From NCBI GenBank assembly GCA_028287455.1, contig JAQBPP010000349.1, forward strand, positions 1 through 9,746: 9,746 nt of DNA, in the 5' to 3' direction. The notes beneath the pieces were generated by a model that was not told where the DNA came from, did no database searches, and saw nothing but the letters and a program-made list of their open reading frames with translations. This stretch comes from Bacilli bacterium. GTDB lineage: Bacteria > Bacillota > Bacilli > Tumebacillales > JAQBPP01. Numbering within the stretch: the stretch's first letter is position 1; each line of letters starts with the position of its first letter. A program made the position numbers and the translations under genes. Below are positions 1-6,479 of this stretch, in pieces.

Positions 1-1005
1 GGAACTCTGAGCCCAGTATTGTGGTGTAAAATGACCGATATTCTGAACAACTTTAGGCAGTAGAAAGGAAGGCATCCAGAGACCGCCGACCATCGCGCCT
101 CCCATGGAAACAAGCTGGGTAATGACCATTGCTGCATTTTCCCCAGGCACAATAAACGATAGTCCAAGGCCGATGCCCGTACCTGCAATGCTTAAGCCAA
201 AAATGATCAACCCAAGCGCTGAAAGATCTCCCAATTTCAAATGATACACATAGTGACCGAAAGCAAATAGTATTACGCATTGGGCTATGACTGTCAGAAC
301 AAAGGGAATCCACAGTCCGATCAAATACGGAAGAGGCTTGACTGTAGTGCTGCGGATTCTCGACAACAAACCGGTCTTTTTCTCATCAAAAATTCGGCGG
401 GCCATCGACATCATGATATAGAAGACGAACATGACGGTCATACCGGGAACAACCTGATCGACAAAGTCAAAGTGATCCGAAGAGGTCGGTATATTTTGGA
501 TGCTGATGGGTGAAGATAAATCTTGCTCTGCTTGTGTTTGATTAGCGCCTAAATTCACTAAAACTTCAGCGAGTTTTTGTTCCCGGTACTGGCCGGAGAT
601 GCTCCCCAGGATTGCTTGAATGGGAGCGAGCGACATCCCCGCCGATGGATCCTGATACAAGTGGATACTTGCCTGTTTACCTTGTTTCATGTCTGACTCA
701 AATCCAGCCGGAATGACCAGAACGGACGAAAACTGGCCTTGCTTGATTTTATTAATTTGATCGTTCAAACTGGAATTCGCATCCTGTGTGACAGTCATGA
801 TTTTCCCCATTTGCACAATGAACGCAGCAGACGCCGCCGACTGATCCTGATCAATCGTATGAATCGCAATTGAAGAGGAGTCGCCTGATTTGCCGAAAAT
901 TGATCCGAACATGATAATGAACAAAATCGGCATTAAGAGTAGGAAGAAAAAACTTCTTTTATCTTTGCGGATCAATCTCAGTTCTTTAATTATAATTGCT
1001 TTCAT
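1..1005 (-). CDS. ABC-2 type transporter permease, partial (C-terminus beyond window)
   Basis: This is the membrane subunit of an ABC exporter, cut by the left edge after 335 codons. It reads open from an ATG at 1005 to base 1 with no stop. It follows the ABC2_membrane_3 plan. A cytoplasmic N-terminus (MKAIIIKELRLIRKDKRSF) leads into a first membrane helix at about residues 19-37. Next comes a large extracytoplasmic segment at about 38-185. Helices follow at about 186-205, 226-251, 262-285 and 293-313. Families of this type end with one more helix, so roughly 35-60 residues are probably missing. The start is supported by an AAAGGAG site a few bases upstream. It lies 16 bp after the stop of the DrrA-type ATPase gene, so the two probably form one transporter that exports a drug, peptide or lipid-like compound. 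The substrate cannot be told. The family assignment is firm; the pairing is inferred from context. Confidence 0.88.
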   Translation of the reverse strand, partial: MKAIIIKELRLIRKDKRSFFFLLLMPILFIIMFGSIFGKSGDSSSIAIHTIDQDQSAASAAFIVQMGKIMTVTQDANSSLNDQINKIKQGQFSSVLVIPAGFESDMKQGKQASIHLYQDPSAGMSLAPIQAILGSISGQYREQKLAEVLVNLGANQTQAEQDLSSPISIQNIPTSSDHFDFVDQVVPGMTVMFVFYIMMSMARRIFDEKKTGLLSRIRSTTVKPLPYLIGLWIPFVLTVIAQCVILFAFGHYVYHLKLGDLSALGLIIFGLSIAGTGIGLGLSFIVPGENAAMVITQLVSMGGAMVGGLWMPSFLLPKVVQNIGHFTPQYWAQSS

Positions 1006-1021
1006 AAAAAGCTCTCCTTTC

Positions 1022-1996
1022 CTAATCCCTGAGCGCAGTGCCTGTCACTGTCAAAAACACGTTCTCTAAAGAGGGTCTGACCACTTCCAGCTGTTTCACG
1101 TCCCACCGATGTTGTGCTGCAATGCCTAACAGGCGCTGCATGACCTCACTTACCCGTTCCGTTTCCAGAATCCAGCCTGACCCTTCCTTTTGGGTTTTAC
1201 TGACATCCGGATCATGAGGCGGCTCCTTCAAACCACTCGCTTCCAGATAAATTGCCTGGCGACCGTGACGTTCCAGCAGCTCGCCAAGCGGTCCCTTGGC
1301 TTTCACAGAACCAAGATCCATAATGGCCACCTCGTCGCAAAGCACTTCGACTTCTTCCATATAGTGAGTCGAGTAGATAATGGTAACGCCTGCTCTGTTT
1401 AATTCACGAATCATCTCAAAAATGTGATTGCGTGACTGCGGGTCAATGCCCACTGTCGGTTCGTCCAGAATGAGCAGTTTAGGCCGATGCAGCAAAGCAG
1501 CTGCGATATTAATTCGTCTTTTCATACCACCAGAAAACGTTTGAATCTCATCTTTCGCTCGATCCTTGAGCCCCGTTTTTTCCAGGACGTCCTGAATACG
1601 CCGTTTCAGCTCGCTGCCGTGAACGCCGTAAGTTTGGCCGAAAAATTCGAGGTTGTCGTATGCGCTTAGTTTTTCATACAAGGTAATCTCTTGGGGCACA
1701 TAGCCAATAAATTTGGCAACAGCATCGGAATGGTTAATGACTTCTTTTCCGAACAGTTTCACCGAGCCGCTGTCCGCTTTGACAATCCCGGTCAATATTT
1801 TCATCATGGTTGATTTTCCGGCGCCGTTTGGCCCGAGTAAACCGAAGCACGAACCAGCTGTCAAGGAAAAGGTAACGTCCTGCAGCGCTTGTTTTTTCCC
1901 ATAAGTCTTGGTCAGTTGTGAGACCTCCAACAGGATCTCTGCCTGGCCGGATGATCCAGCAGCCATGCTCGGCCGTTTTGTAAGTGTTTCTTGCAT
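1022..1996 (-). CDS. ABC transporter ATP-binding protein, DrrA/CcmA type
   Basis: This is the nucleotide-binding subunit (324 aa) of an ABC exporter. All canonical elements are visible: Walker A GPNGAGKST at residues 55-63, Q-loop Gln102 in YVPQE, signature FSGGMKRR at 154-161, Walker B LLILDEP at 174-180 with catalytic Glu179, the D-loop after it, and H-loop His211 in STHYMEE. About 85 residues follow the core and end in a PSLENVF motif, the C-terminal extension typical of DrrA-like drug exporters and related ATPases. The N-terminus has about 20 residues before the usual ABC start, but the ATG at 1996 has a good GGAGGAA site six bases upstream, so the extension is probably real. It lies 12 bp after the upstream permease gene and 16 bp before its likely partner permease. 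It is probably part of the repressor-led operon beginning at 3905. Confidence 0.93.
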   Translation of the reverse strand: MQETLTKRPSMAAGSSGQAEILLEVSQLTKTYGKKQALQDVTFSLTAGSCFGLLGPNGAGKSTMMKILTGIVKADSGSVKLFGKEVINHSDAVAKFIGYVPQEITLYEKLSAYDNLEFFGQTYGVHGSELKRRIQDVLEKTGLKDRAKDEIQTFSGGMKRRINIAAALLHRPKLLILDEPTVGIDPQSRNHIFEMIRELNRAGVTIIYSTHYMEEVEVLCDEVAIMDLGSVKAKGPLGELLERHGRQAIYLEASGLKEPPHDPDVSKTQKEGSGWILETERVSEVMQRLLGIAAQHRWDVKQLEVVRPSLENVFLTVTGTALRD

Positions 1997-2008
1997 TAAG
2001 GGTTCCTC

Positions 2009-2791
2009 CTATAAGGATAGTTTTTTATCAAGCACGTACGCACACGTTCGGATAATCCCATAAGCAATCAGCCAGCTGGCTCCCATGAAAGCCAACACTT
2101 GCCAGGTGAAAGGGAGGAAAATGATCGGTTGATTGTCTGTAAACTGTTGAGACATTCCGCTGCCCCTGAGCCACGCTCCCGTATTTGAATACATGAGACC
2201 TCCACCTCCCATAAATAGCACCCACAGAATTGGACTGATCGGGCGCAGCGCAGTGAATTGCGATTCGGCAGTTAGAAGACCGATAGCCAGCAGAAAGGGA
2301 CTAAACCCTACAATCAGCAGAAACCAGTTCAAACCCGACAGTAAGAAGGAACTGACATCCGCAAAAGTATAATGGCTCAGACATAAGGCGATTACCGTAG
2401 CATACAGCGCACCCAGCACATACAACCCGGTCACGACCAACAGCATTCGCAGCCATGCAGCCACCCATTTGGCGCCGATCAACCAATGCCGCGGATACGG
2501 CAGCGTCAGCCACCATCCGTGCGTATCGTTTTCCCACTCCCGTTTTAGAATGCCAAACCCTACAAAGAAGAGCATATAAGGGAAACCCAGAGTCGTATAC
2601 CACAAGTTTTGTAAATGCAGCGTTTCGTGTATAGCGTAATAAGTTGCCGTACTTAGTGCAGCAATGATCACCAGCGACAAGTAAATGATCCACCACCACT
2701 TCGTGACTGGTGATCGATTTTGCCTCCGCCAACTCCCTTTCAATTTCCATTCATGACGTACAAGCGCCCAAAAGATGCTGGATGAATTCAT
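2009..2791 (-). CDS. ABC transporter permease, six-helix, YtrC/YtrD-like
   Basis: This integral membrane protein of 260 residues has about six predicted membrane segments, near residues 33-53, 66-84, 104-133, 150-172, 186-202 and 231-249. It has no long extracytoplasmic domain, unlike the other permease in the operon. It follows directly on an ABC ATPase gene, so it is most likely that protein's membrane partner. A GTG at 2800 would add three residues, but the AAGGAG site (2800-2805) touches that codon. The ATG at 2791 is eight bases from this site and overlaps the ATPase stop as ATGA, so I chose it. The overlap suggests translational coupling. The sequence has no motif that identifies the substrate. 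Assignment as an ABC permease rests on topology and position; family-level naming is tentative. Confidence 0.82.
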   Translation of the reverse strand: MNSSSIFWALVRHEWKLKGSWRRQNRSPVTKWWWIIYLSLVIIAALSTATYYAIHETLHLQNLWYTTLGFPYMLFFVGFGILKREWENDTHGWWLTLPYPRHWLIGAKWVAAWLRMLLVVTGLYVLGALYATVIALCLSHYTFADVSSFLLSGLNWFLLIVGFSPFLLAIGLLTAESQFTALRPISPILWVLFMGGGGLMYSNTGAWLRGSGMSQQFTDNQPIIFLPFTWQVLAFMGASWLIAYGIIRTCAYVLDKKLSL

Positions 2792-3501
2792 GGTTTCCAC
2801 TCCTTTTTGTACAATGTCCGAAAGACGTTATGAAGGGAGCCATACTCCGCGCGCAAATCATCCATTTCTCCGGACCAGATCGCCGTACCCTGATTCATCA
2901 TTACGGTATAGTCGAACAATCCCTCAACTTCCTGGATATCATGCGTACTGATCAAGACCGACTGATTGCGGTTTTCCAAATAATCGATAAGTCCGGATAT
3001 GATCGCTTCTCTAGACATGACGTCAATGCCGGCAAACGGTTCATCGAGGATGATCAGCGGCACGTTGCGGGCCATGCAAAGTATCAGTAGAATACGGGCT
3101 TCCTGTCCTCGGCTCATGCCGCTTAGTTTCATTTCCAAATCAACATCCATAAAATTGGCAAGTCGTTTCGCCGTATCCATATCGAACCCAGGCAGTAACG
3201 ATTCCCCCCATTCGAGCGCCTGCCGCGCAGAATGGTTCGGATACCAACGGCCTCTGTCTGGAAGATAAGCAATGCCCCTGTTTGTTTGCCAACCCGGCTG
3301 CTGACCGAGCACTTCAATGCTGCCTTCGTCTACACGGATCAATCCAGTAATCGCTCGAAAGAGACTGGATTTCCCGCACCCATTGGGTCCGAGAACGCCA
3401 ACAATTCGACCAGTTGGAATTGTGATCGTAAGCTTGTCGAGTGCCGTTTTTTTACCATAACGTTTCGTCGCCTGCTGACAAATGACAATCGGTTGCGTCA
3501 T
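2788..3501 (-). CDS. ABC transporter ATP-binding protein with degenerate Q-loop and signature (YtrB-like)
   Basis: This is a compact ABC ATPase of 237 residues with no C-terminal extension. Walker A is GPNGCGKS at residues 38-45. Walker B is LIILDEP at 149-155 with Glu154. The D-loop region reads FAGID and the H-loop is His187 in STHD. Two positions differ from the canonical family. The Q-loop reads YLPDRG, with Asp82 where Gln is usual. The signature reads MSRGQ (129-133), with Arg in place of the second-last Gly of LSGGQ. The catalytic Glu and His are intact, so activity is still likely. The ATG at 3501 overlaps the repressor stop (ATGA) and has an AAGGAGG site at 3511-3517. It probably works with the six-helix permease encoded just downstream. 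YtrB-like exporters under YtrA-type repressors are the closest known arrangement. Confidence 0.9.
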   Translation of the reverse strand: MTQPIVICQQATKRYGKKTALDKLTITIPTGRIVGVLGPNGCGKSSLFRAITGLIRVDEGSIEVLGQQPGWQTNRGIAYLPDRGRWYPNHSARQALEWGESLLPGFDMDTAKRLANFMDVDLEMKLSGMSRGQEARILLILCMARNVPLIILDEPFAGIDVMSREAIISGLIDYLENRNQSVLISTHDIQEVEGLFDYTVMMNQGTAIWSGEMDDLRAEYGSLHNVFRTLYKKEWKP

Positions 3502-3905
3502 GATCGATCTCCTCCTTTATCAGAGGTATGATTTTGTTGAATATAGGCCTTAACATCAGTCCATGTTAGTCCCAAACTGCTCATTTGCGCTAAAAATGCA
3601 TCGATATATTTCGCGGCAAGGTCCGTTCGAAACACCTGCACGCGTTCGGGGGACGAGGTGACAAAAGTTCCTTGGCCTCTGCGTTTTTCAGTCAAGCCAT
3701 CTCTCTCCAATTCCTGGTAGGCACGCATGACAGTATTCGGATTCATTCGCAACTCCTGTGCTAATTCCCGCACCGAAGGCATTTTTTCTCCCAACCCAAT
3801 CTCCCCTTTAGCAATAGCACTACGCACTTGATCCAATATTTGCTCATGTAACGGTTGGCTGAAATCAATCTGAAACCGCAAGGAGCCAACCTGCTGTTTT
3901 TCCAT
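3498..3905 (-). CDS. GntR-family transcriptional regulator, YtrA subfamily
   Basis: This is a DNA-binding repressor of 135 residues. A winged helix-turn-helix fills about residues 12-80. It starts with PLHEQILDQVRSAIAKGEI, continues with the recognition region MPSVRELAQELRMNPNTVMRAYQELE, and ends in the wing motif RGQGTFV. The remaining 50-odd residues form a short helical tail rather than a large ligand-binding domain, which is the hallmark of the YtrA subfamily. Such short proteins usually dimerise through the tail and repress ABC transporter operons; the inducer is often an envelope-active compound. The ATG at 3905 is preceded by AGGAGGTG. The gene is first in the operon and its stop overlaps the next ATG. 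An inverted repeat covering its own promoter 40-70 bp upstream makes autoregulation very likely. Confidence 0.94.
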   Translation of the reverse strand: MEKQQVGSLRFQIDFSQPLHEQILDQVRSAIAKGEIGLGEKMPSVRELAQELRMNPNTVMRAYQELERDGLTEKRRGQGTFVTSSPERVQVFRTDLAAKYIDAFLAQMSSLGLTWTDVKAYIQQNHTSDKGGDRS

Positions 3906-3944
3906 GGACGCACCTCCTGTTCTCCATCATCACGCATCAGTGAC

Positions 3945-3975
3945 TTAAGTGTATTATATTATTTAATACACTTAA
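3945..3975. promoter_or_regulatory. Likely operator of the GntR/YtrA-type repressor
   Basis: A 31-bp near-perfect inverted repeat has 12-bp arms, TTAAGTGTATTA and TAATACACTTAA, around a 7-bp AT-rich spacer. The inner GTGTATTA/TAATACAC pattern resembles sites bound by YtrA-subfamily GntR repressors. It lies 30 bp upstream of the repressor gene and contains the -10 box and most of the promoter spacer on the minus strand. Binding would therefore exclude RNA polymerase. The repeat is seen directly; the binding protein is inferred from position. Confidence 0.8.
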
Positions 3976-3980
3976 TGCAA
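3953..3980 (-). promoter_or_regulatory. Sigma-A type promoter of the regulator-ABC operon
   Basis: On the minus strand a perfect TATAAT (-10) lies at 3953-3958. A weak -35, TTGCAT, lies at 3975-3980, 16 bp away. The expected transcript start is near 3945, giving a leader of about 40 bases with the AGGAGGTG ribosome site. The poor -35 and perfect -10 lie within the operator repeat, which suits a repressed but inducible promoter. Confidence 0.7.
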
Positions 3981-3994
3981 GTAGTATTCTGGCA

Positions 3995-4022
3995 AATAAA
4001 AAAAACCGCTCGATGGCGGTTT
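3995..4022 (-). terminator. Rho-independent terminator after the YwbE-family gene
   Basis: Read on the minus strand, a 7-bp stem AAACCGC/GCGGTTT (4016-4022 with 4003-4009) closes a 6-base loop. It is followed at once by a run of eight T, then AT. It begins 17 bases after the stop at 4040 and ends about 15 bp before the -35 of the ABC operon promoter. It therefore separates the two transcription units. The plus strand has no matching T-run. Confidence 0.88.
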
Positions 4023-4039
4023 GTAATCTTATCTTGTAA

Positions 4040-4237
4040 TTATGATTTGATAATAGCCTGTACTCGCCCAACCTGTCCGTTGGTTAAACGAACTTTTATT
4101 CCATGTGGATGCTGAGCAGAGTTGGTGAGGATATCCTTGACGATTCCACGAGTCAACTTACCAGATGGTTGATCCTGCTTTAAAACAATGTCAACTTCCA
4201 ACCCAGGGCGAATATTGGAACGAACTTGTCCACTCAT
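4040..4237 (-). CDS. ywbE: YwbE-family small protein (DUF2196)
   Basis: This is a 65-residue basic protein of unknown function. The run IRPGLEVDIVLKQDQPSGKLTRGIVKDILT, followed by HPHGIKVRL and GQVGRVQ, is the pattern I recall for the conserved YwbE family, and it fills nearly the whole protein. The predicted fold is a small beta-rich, KOW/SH3-like domain, which would suit nucleic-acid or ribosome contact. That last point is inference only. An upstream ATG at 4252 would add five residues but has no ribosome site. The ATG at 4237 sits eight bases after GGAAG within GGAAGTGA, close to the ideal GGAGGTGA, and gives the family's usual N-terminus (MSGQ-RS-IRPG). It lies about 80 bp after the lipoprotein gene with no strong terminator between, so it may be co-transcribed with it. 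It is followed by a good terminator. Confidence 0.87.
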   Translation of the reverse strand: MSGQVRSNIRPGLEVDIVLKQDQPSGKLTRGIVKDILTNSAQHPHGIKVRLTNGQVGRVQAIIKS

Positions 4238-4320
4238 TGCTGTCACTTCCATTGTTCATTTTAGTACGCTTTACAGAAACGATACGATATCCGCGTCACA
4301 AAAGCAAATCAGGCTTCCAC

Positions 4321-6330
4321 TTATTGATATACCCATGTCAACCCGCCATCCGTGGATTTCAACAATCCATCAACTGACAAGATCCATAAGGTTTTCCCTG
4401 CTGCAGCCATTTTAATTCCATCTGTACCGGGGATAAAATTTAAATGAAATGACTGGGGGAAATCCGTTTCAGACCAGTTTTTTCCTCCATCGGTGGTATT
4501 AAGCAATACGAACTGCGGCTCTTTGAGAGGATTTGTGTCAAGCAGCATCCACCCGACTTGACTAGAACTAAACACGAGCCCGCTTCCCCAGCCTGGCCCA
4601 CTCCAGACCAACTGCCATGCGCCGGTTTTATCCAATGACTGTAATGACACGTTGGTGTCAGATGTGGTCAGCATCCAGCCATGATCAGCTGAACTAAAAT
4701 TGATCTGCCACCAGCTGCCTGGCTTGATCTGTGTTTCTTGGACCAGACTCCAGGAACGTCCTCCATCCGCCGTATTCAAAAGCTCGACTGCAGGAAATGT
4801 CTTGACAGTCATTATCGCATGAGATTGATCAAAAAAACGAAGTTCAGTGTGATCGAACAATCCCCCTTGATTGTTAGATTTCGGATCGGTGGATGCGGGA
4901 AGCACGTTTTGCGAAATCTGCGTCCAACTATGACCTCCATCATTTGTTTGATACAGAATCTCTGTTGACGAGTTCTGATCGACAACCGCCGCATCTCCAT
5001 GAAGCTGGTCGGTAAAGGACAGCGCTTGAACTTCTTTGCCTACTGGTAAGACTGAAACCTCCTGCCAATGCACTCCGCCGTCATTCGTTTGAACGATTGC
5101 ATTAGCATTTTCTCTGGTGCCTATGCCAAACCCGATTTCGTCTGTCAGGAATGTTAGTCCGCGCGTGGGCTCTAATGCCGGATAAACTTGAGTCCATGTT
5201 GTACCCCCATCTGTTGTGTGAAGGAGGCTAGCCGACACGTCATTGATTGCCCAAGCTTCTGCTTTTGAAAGAACAGCCAGATCCTTCATGCTCCATGCTT
5301 GATCCTTGCCGATCAATACAAAGCTGCTCCCACCGTCATGAGTGACGGCAACACCGCCTGCAAGGGGAGACGCTCCCGAATCAAATGTTATATATCCATC
5401 ATTTGCGTTCGAGAACTCAACTCGGCTTGGATAAATCCGGCCTGAAAACAGAGAATCCTGAATCTGCGACCAGCTCATGCCTCCATCAGTGGTGTGAAAC
5501 AGTTTACCTGCTAAATCACTGGAATCTTTATCAAAAAGCCAGCCATTAGAAGCATCGGAAAAAGAAATTCCCATCCAATGCTGCGTTCCCGCAATTGAAA
5601 TAGATCCCATGCTGTTGTCCCAATGCTGGCCGCTATCAATAGTTTGGAACACTTCCAAGTCTGAGTTGGGATTGTTTGGATTGCCGCTATCATTCGGTTC
5701 ATAACCCGCAATCCAACCTGCCGATTGACTGATAAAGCTAATTGAGGCCACCTGGAACCCATCTTTTACAGACAAAGTATTCCAATGATCTCCTCCATCA
5801 GATGTGGATAACAATTGATTTTCAATAAGTGCGTAACCGTGTTGATTATTGGAAAAATATAGCTGAATCTGACCGTTCCAGTTTGTCGGACCGTTGTGTG
5901 TCCATTGTGTAGTCCAATCACTTCCTCCATCTATCGTATGCAAAATTTCAAAAGTGGTATCCTGGCTGCCGTTTGGTGGAAACTGTACAACCACCGCCCA
6001 GCCCGTCTGTTCATTGACAAAATCAAGCTTTTGGATCGGTGCGTCAGGGATTGCGACATGTGCCCAACTCCGTCCCCCATCCCGCGTTTTTAACAGTTGA
6101 TTGTTCATCGTGCTGACCCATCCAGTTTGCGATTTTAAAAAATCAATAGAAGTCAGTATTTGTGACTGACTTGTTCCTTGTACCTTGGCTTCTTCAATGG
6201 GCATTGGAGAGATAGAAGAAGTAACCTGTTGAGCCGTATTCTTAGGGTAATGTGATGGGCTTGTGCTGCATGCAGTTAGCACCAACCCGATAGCCAAGCT
6301 CCAGGCGACTGCTAAGATCTGTTTGAACAT
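4321..6330 (-). CDS. Large lipoprotein with 13 BNR/Ycf48-like beta-propeller repeats
   Basis: This is a secreted, membrane-anchored protein of about 669 residues and unknown function. The N-terminus has a lysine, a hydrophobic stretch and a lipobox LTAC, with the lipidated Cys at residue 21. A Ser/Thr/Pro-rich linker follows. The rest is a chain of repeats of 42-58 residues. Each ends in a turn of the form T-x-DGG-x-x-W (for example TRDGGRSW, TTDGGTTW, STDGGLTW) and begins with a strand carrying a GW or GY pair. Twelve repeats are clear, one is degenerate (near residue 568), and one of the twelve reads DSG. This matches BNR/sialidase-like and Ycf48-like propellers; there is no visible sialidase catalytic set. 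Thirteen units suggest two propellers of six or seven blades. A GTG at 6339 is too close to the GAGGGTGA site; the ATG at 6330 fits. The gene is divergent from ppx. A surface scaffold or binding role is inferred. Confidence 0.87.
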   Translation of the reverse strand: MFKQILAVAWSLAIGLVLTACSTSPSHYPKNTAQQVTSSISPMPIEEAKVQGTSQSQILTSIDFLKSQTGWVSTMNNQLLKTRDGGRSWAHVAIPDAPIQKLDFVNEQTGWAVVVQFPPNGSQDTTFEILHTIDGGSDWTTQWTHNGPTNWNGQIQLYFSNNQHGYALIENQLLSTSDGGDHWNTLSVKDGFQVASISFISQSAGWIAGYEPNDSGNPNNPNSDLEVFQTIDSGQHWDNSMGSISIAGTQHWMGISFSDASNGWLFDKDSSDLAGKLFHTTDGGMSWSQIQDSLFSGRIYPSRVEFSNANDGYITFDSGASPLAGGVAVTHDGGSSFVLIGKDQAWSMKDLAVLSKAEAWAINDVSASLLHTTDGGTTWTQVYPALEPTRGLTFLTDEIGFGIGTRENANAIVQTNDGGVHWQEVSVLPVGKEVQALSFTDQLHGDAAVVDQNSSTEILYQTNDGGHSWTQISQNVLPASTDPKSNNQGGLFDHTELRFFDQSHAIMTVKTFPAVELLNTADGGRSWSLVQETQIKPGSWWQINFSSADHGWMLTTSDTNVSLQSLDKTGAWQLVWSGPGWGSGLVFSSSQVGWMLLDTNPLKEPQFVLLNTTDGGKNWSETDFPQSFHLNFIPGTDGIKMAAAGKTLWILSVDGLLKSTDGGLTWVYQ
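4342..6081 (-). repeat. Protein-level tandem repeat array (DGG-x-x-W turns)
   Basis: The turn codons recur about every 42-58 codons along the lipoprotein gene. Counting from the GTG at 6339, the DGG-type motif begins at residues 87, 137, 181, 235, 285, 335, 377, 420, 467, 525, about 571 (degenerate KTGAW), 617 and 664. At DNA level this shows as scattered CCTCCATC-like words on the plus strand. The units are well diverged in sequence, so this is an old array and not a recent tandem expansion. Confidence 0.85.
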
Positions 6331-6362
6331 CTTGATCACCCTCTCTTAGTTAGAGACGAATT

Positions 6363-6386
6363 ACGCATGAGAGAGGTTACATGCGT
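6363..6386. repeat. Short inverted repeat in the divergent spacer
   Basis: Perfect 7-bp arms ACGCATG and CATGCGT flank a 10-bp purine-rich centre. The repeat lies 33 bp upstream of the lipoprotein start. It overlaps a possible -10 for that gene, so it could be an operator. It has no T-run on either side, so it is not a terminator. Its function is not shown by the sequence. Confidence 0.5.
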
Positions 6387-6405
6387 CTAAAAATTCCAGT
6401 TTCAA
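6376..6405 (-). promoter_or_regulatory. Possible promoter of the lipoprotein gene
   Basis: On the minus strand, TTGAAA (6400-6405, five of six consensus bases) is followed after 18 bp by TGTAAC (6376-6381, four of six). It would start transcription near 6370, giving a leader of about 40 bases that carries the GAGGGTGA ribosome site. The -10 is weak and the spacing slightly long, so this is tentative. No convincing promoter for ppx is visible on the plus strand of the same 140-bp spacer. Confidence 0.35.
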
Positions 6406-6479
6406 CATTTTAAGCCATTTTCAGGGTACACTTAACAAAGAATTGCTAATCCGAGTGCGATATCCTAAGAAAAGCGGGA

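Noticed and set aside
53..513. Short frames on both strands within the left-edge permease gene
   Set aside because: The minus-strand frame from 1005 to the edge encodes a convincing membrane protein and explains the whole region; the others are shadows.
2301..2750. Open frame of 149 codons on the minus strand within the six-helix permease gene
   Set aside because: It lies in another frame of the same strand as a well-supported membrane protein, has no ribosome site or recognisable domain, and is rich in Cys and Arg as expected for a shadow frame.
2710..3090. Open frame of 126 codons on the plus strand, antisense to the first ATPase and permease
   Set aside because: It is antisense to clear ABC ATPase motifs, shows no domain and has no promoter or ribosome site.
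4302..4316. Small hairpin AAGC/GCTT followed by TTTT after the lipoprotein stop on the minus strand
   Set aside because: A 4-bp stem with four T is too weak for a convincing terminator, so read-through to the YwbE-family gene remains possible.
4253..4320. Possible promoter for the YwbE-family gene (TAAAAT near 4255-4260 on the minus strand)
   Set aside because: There is no acceptable -35 at normal spacing, and the transcript would start almost at the ribosome site.
4321..6330. Reading the DGG-x-x-W protein as a sialidase
   Set aside because: BNR-type Asp-box-like turns are shared by many propellers; no sialidase FRIP motif or arginine triad is visible, so no catalytic call is justified.
6421..6479. 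Possible ppx promoter with TTAACA near 6432
   Set aside because: No -10 with more than three or four matching bases lies at 16-18 bp, so I could not support a specific site.
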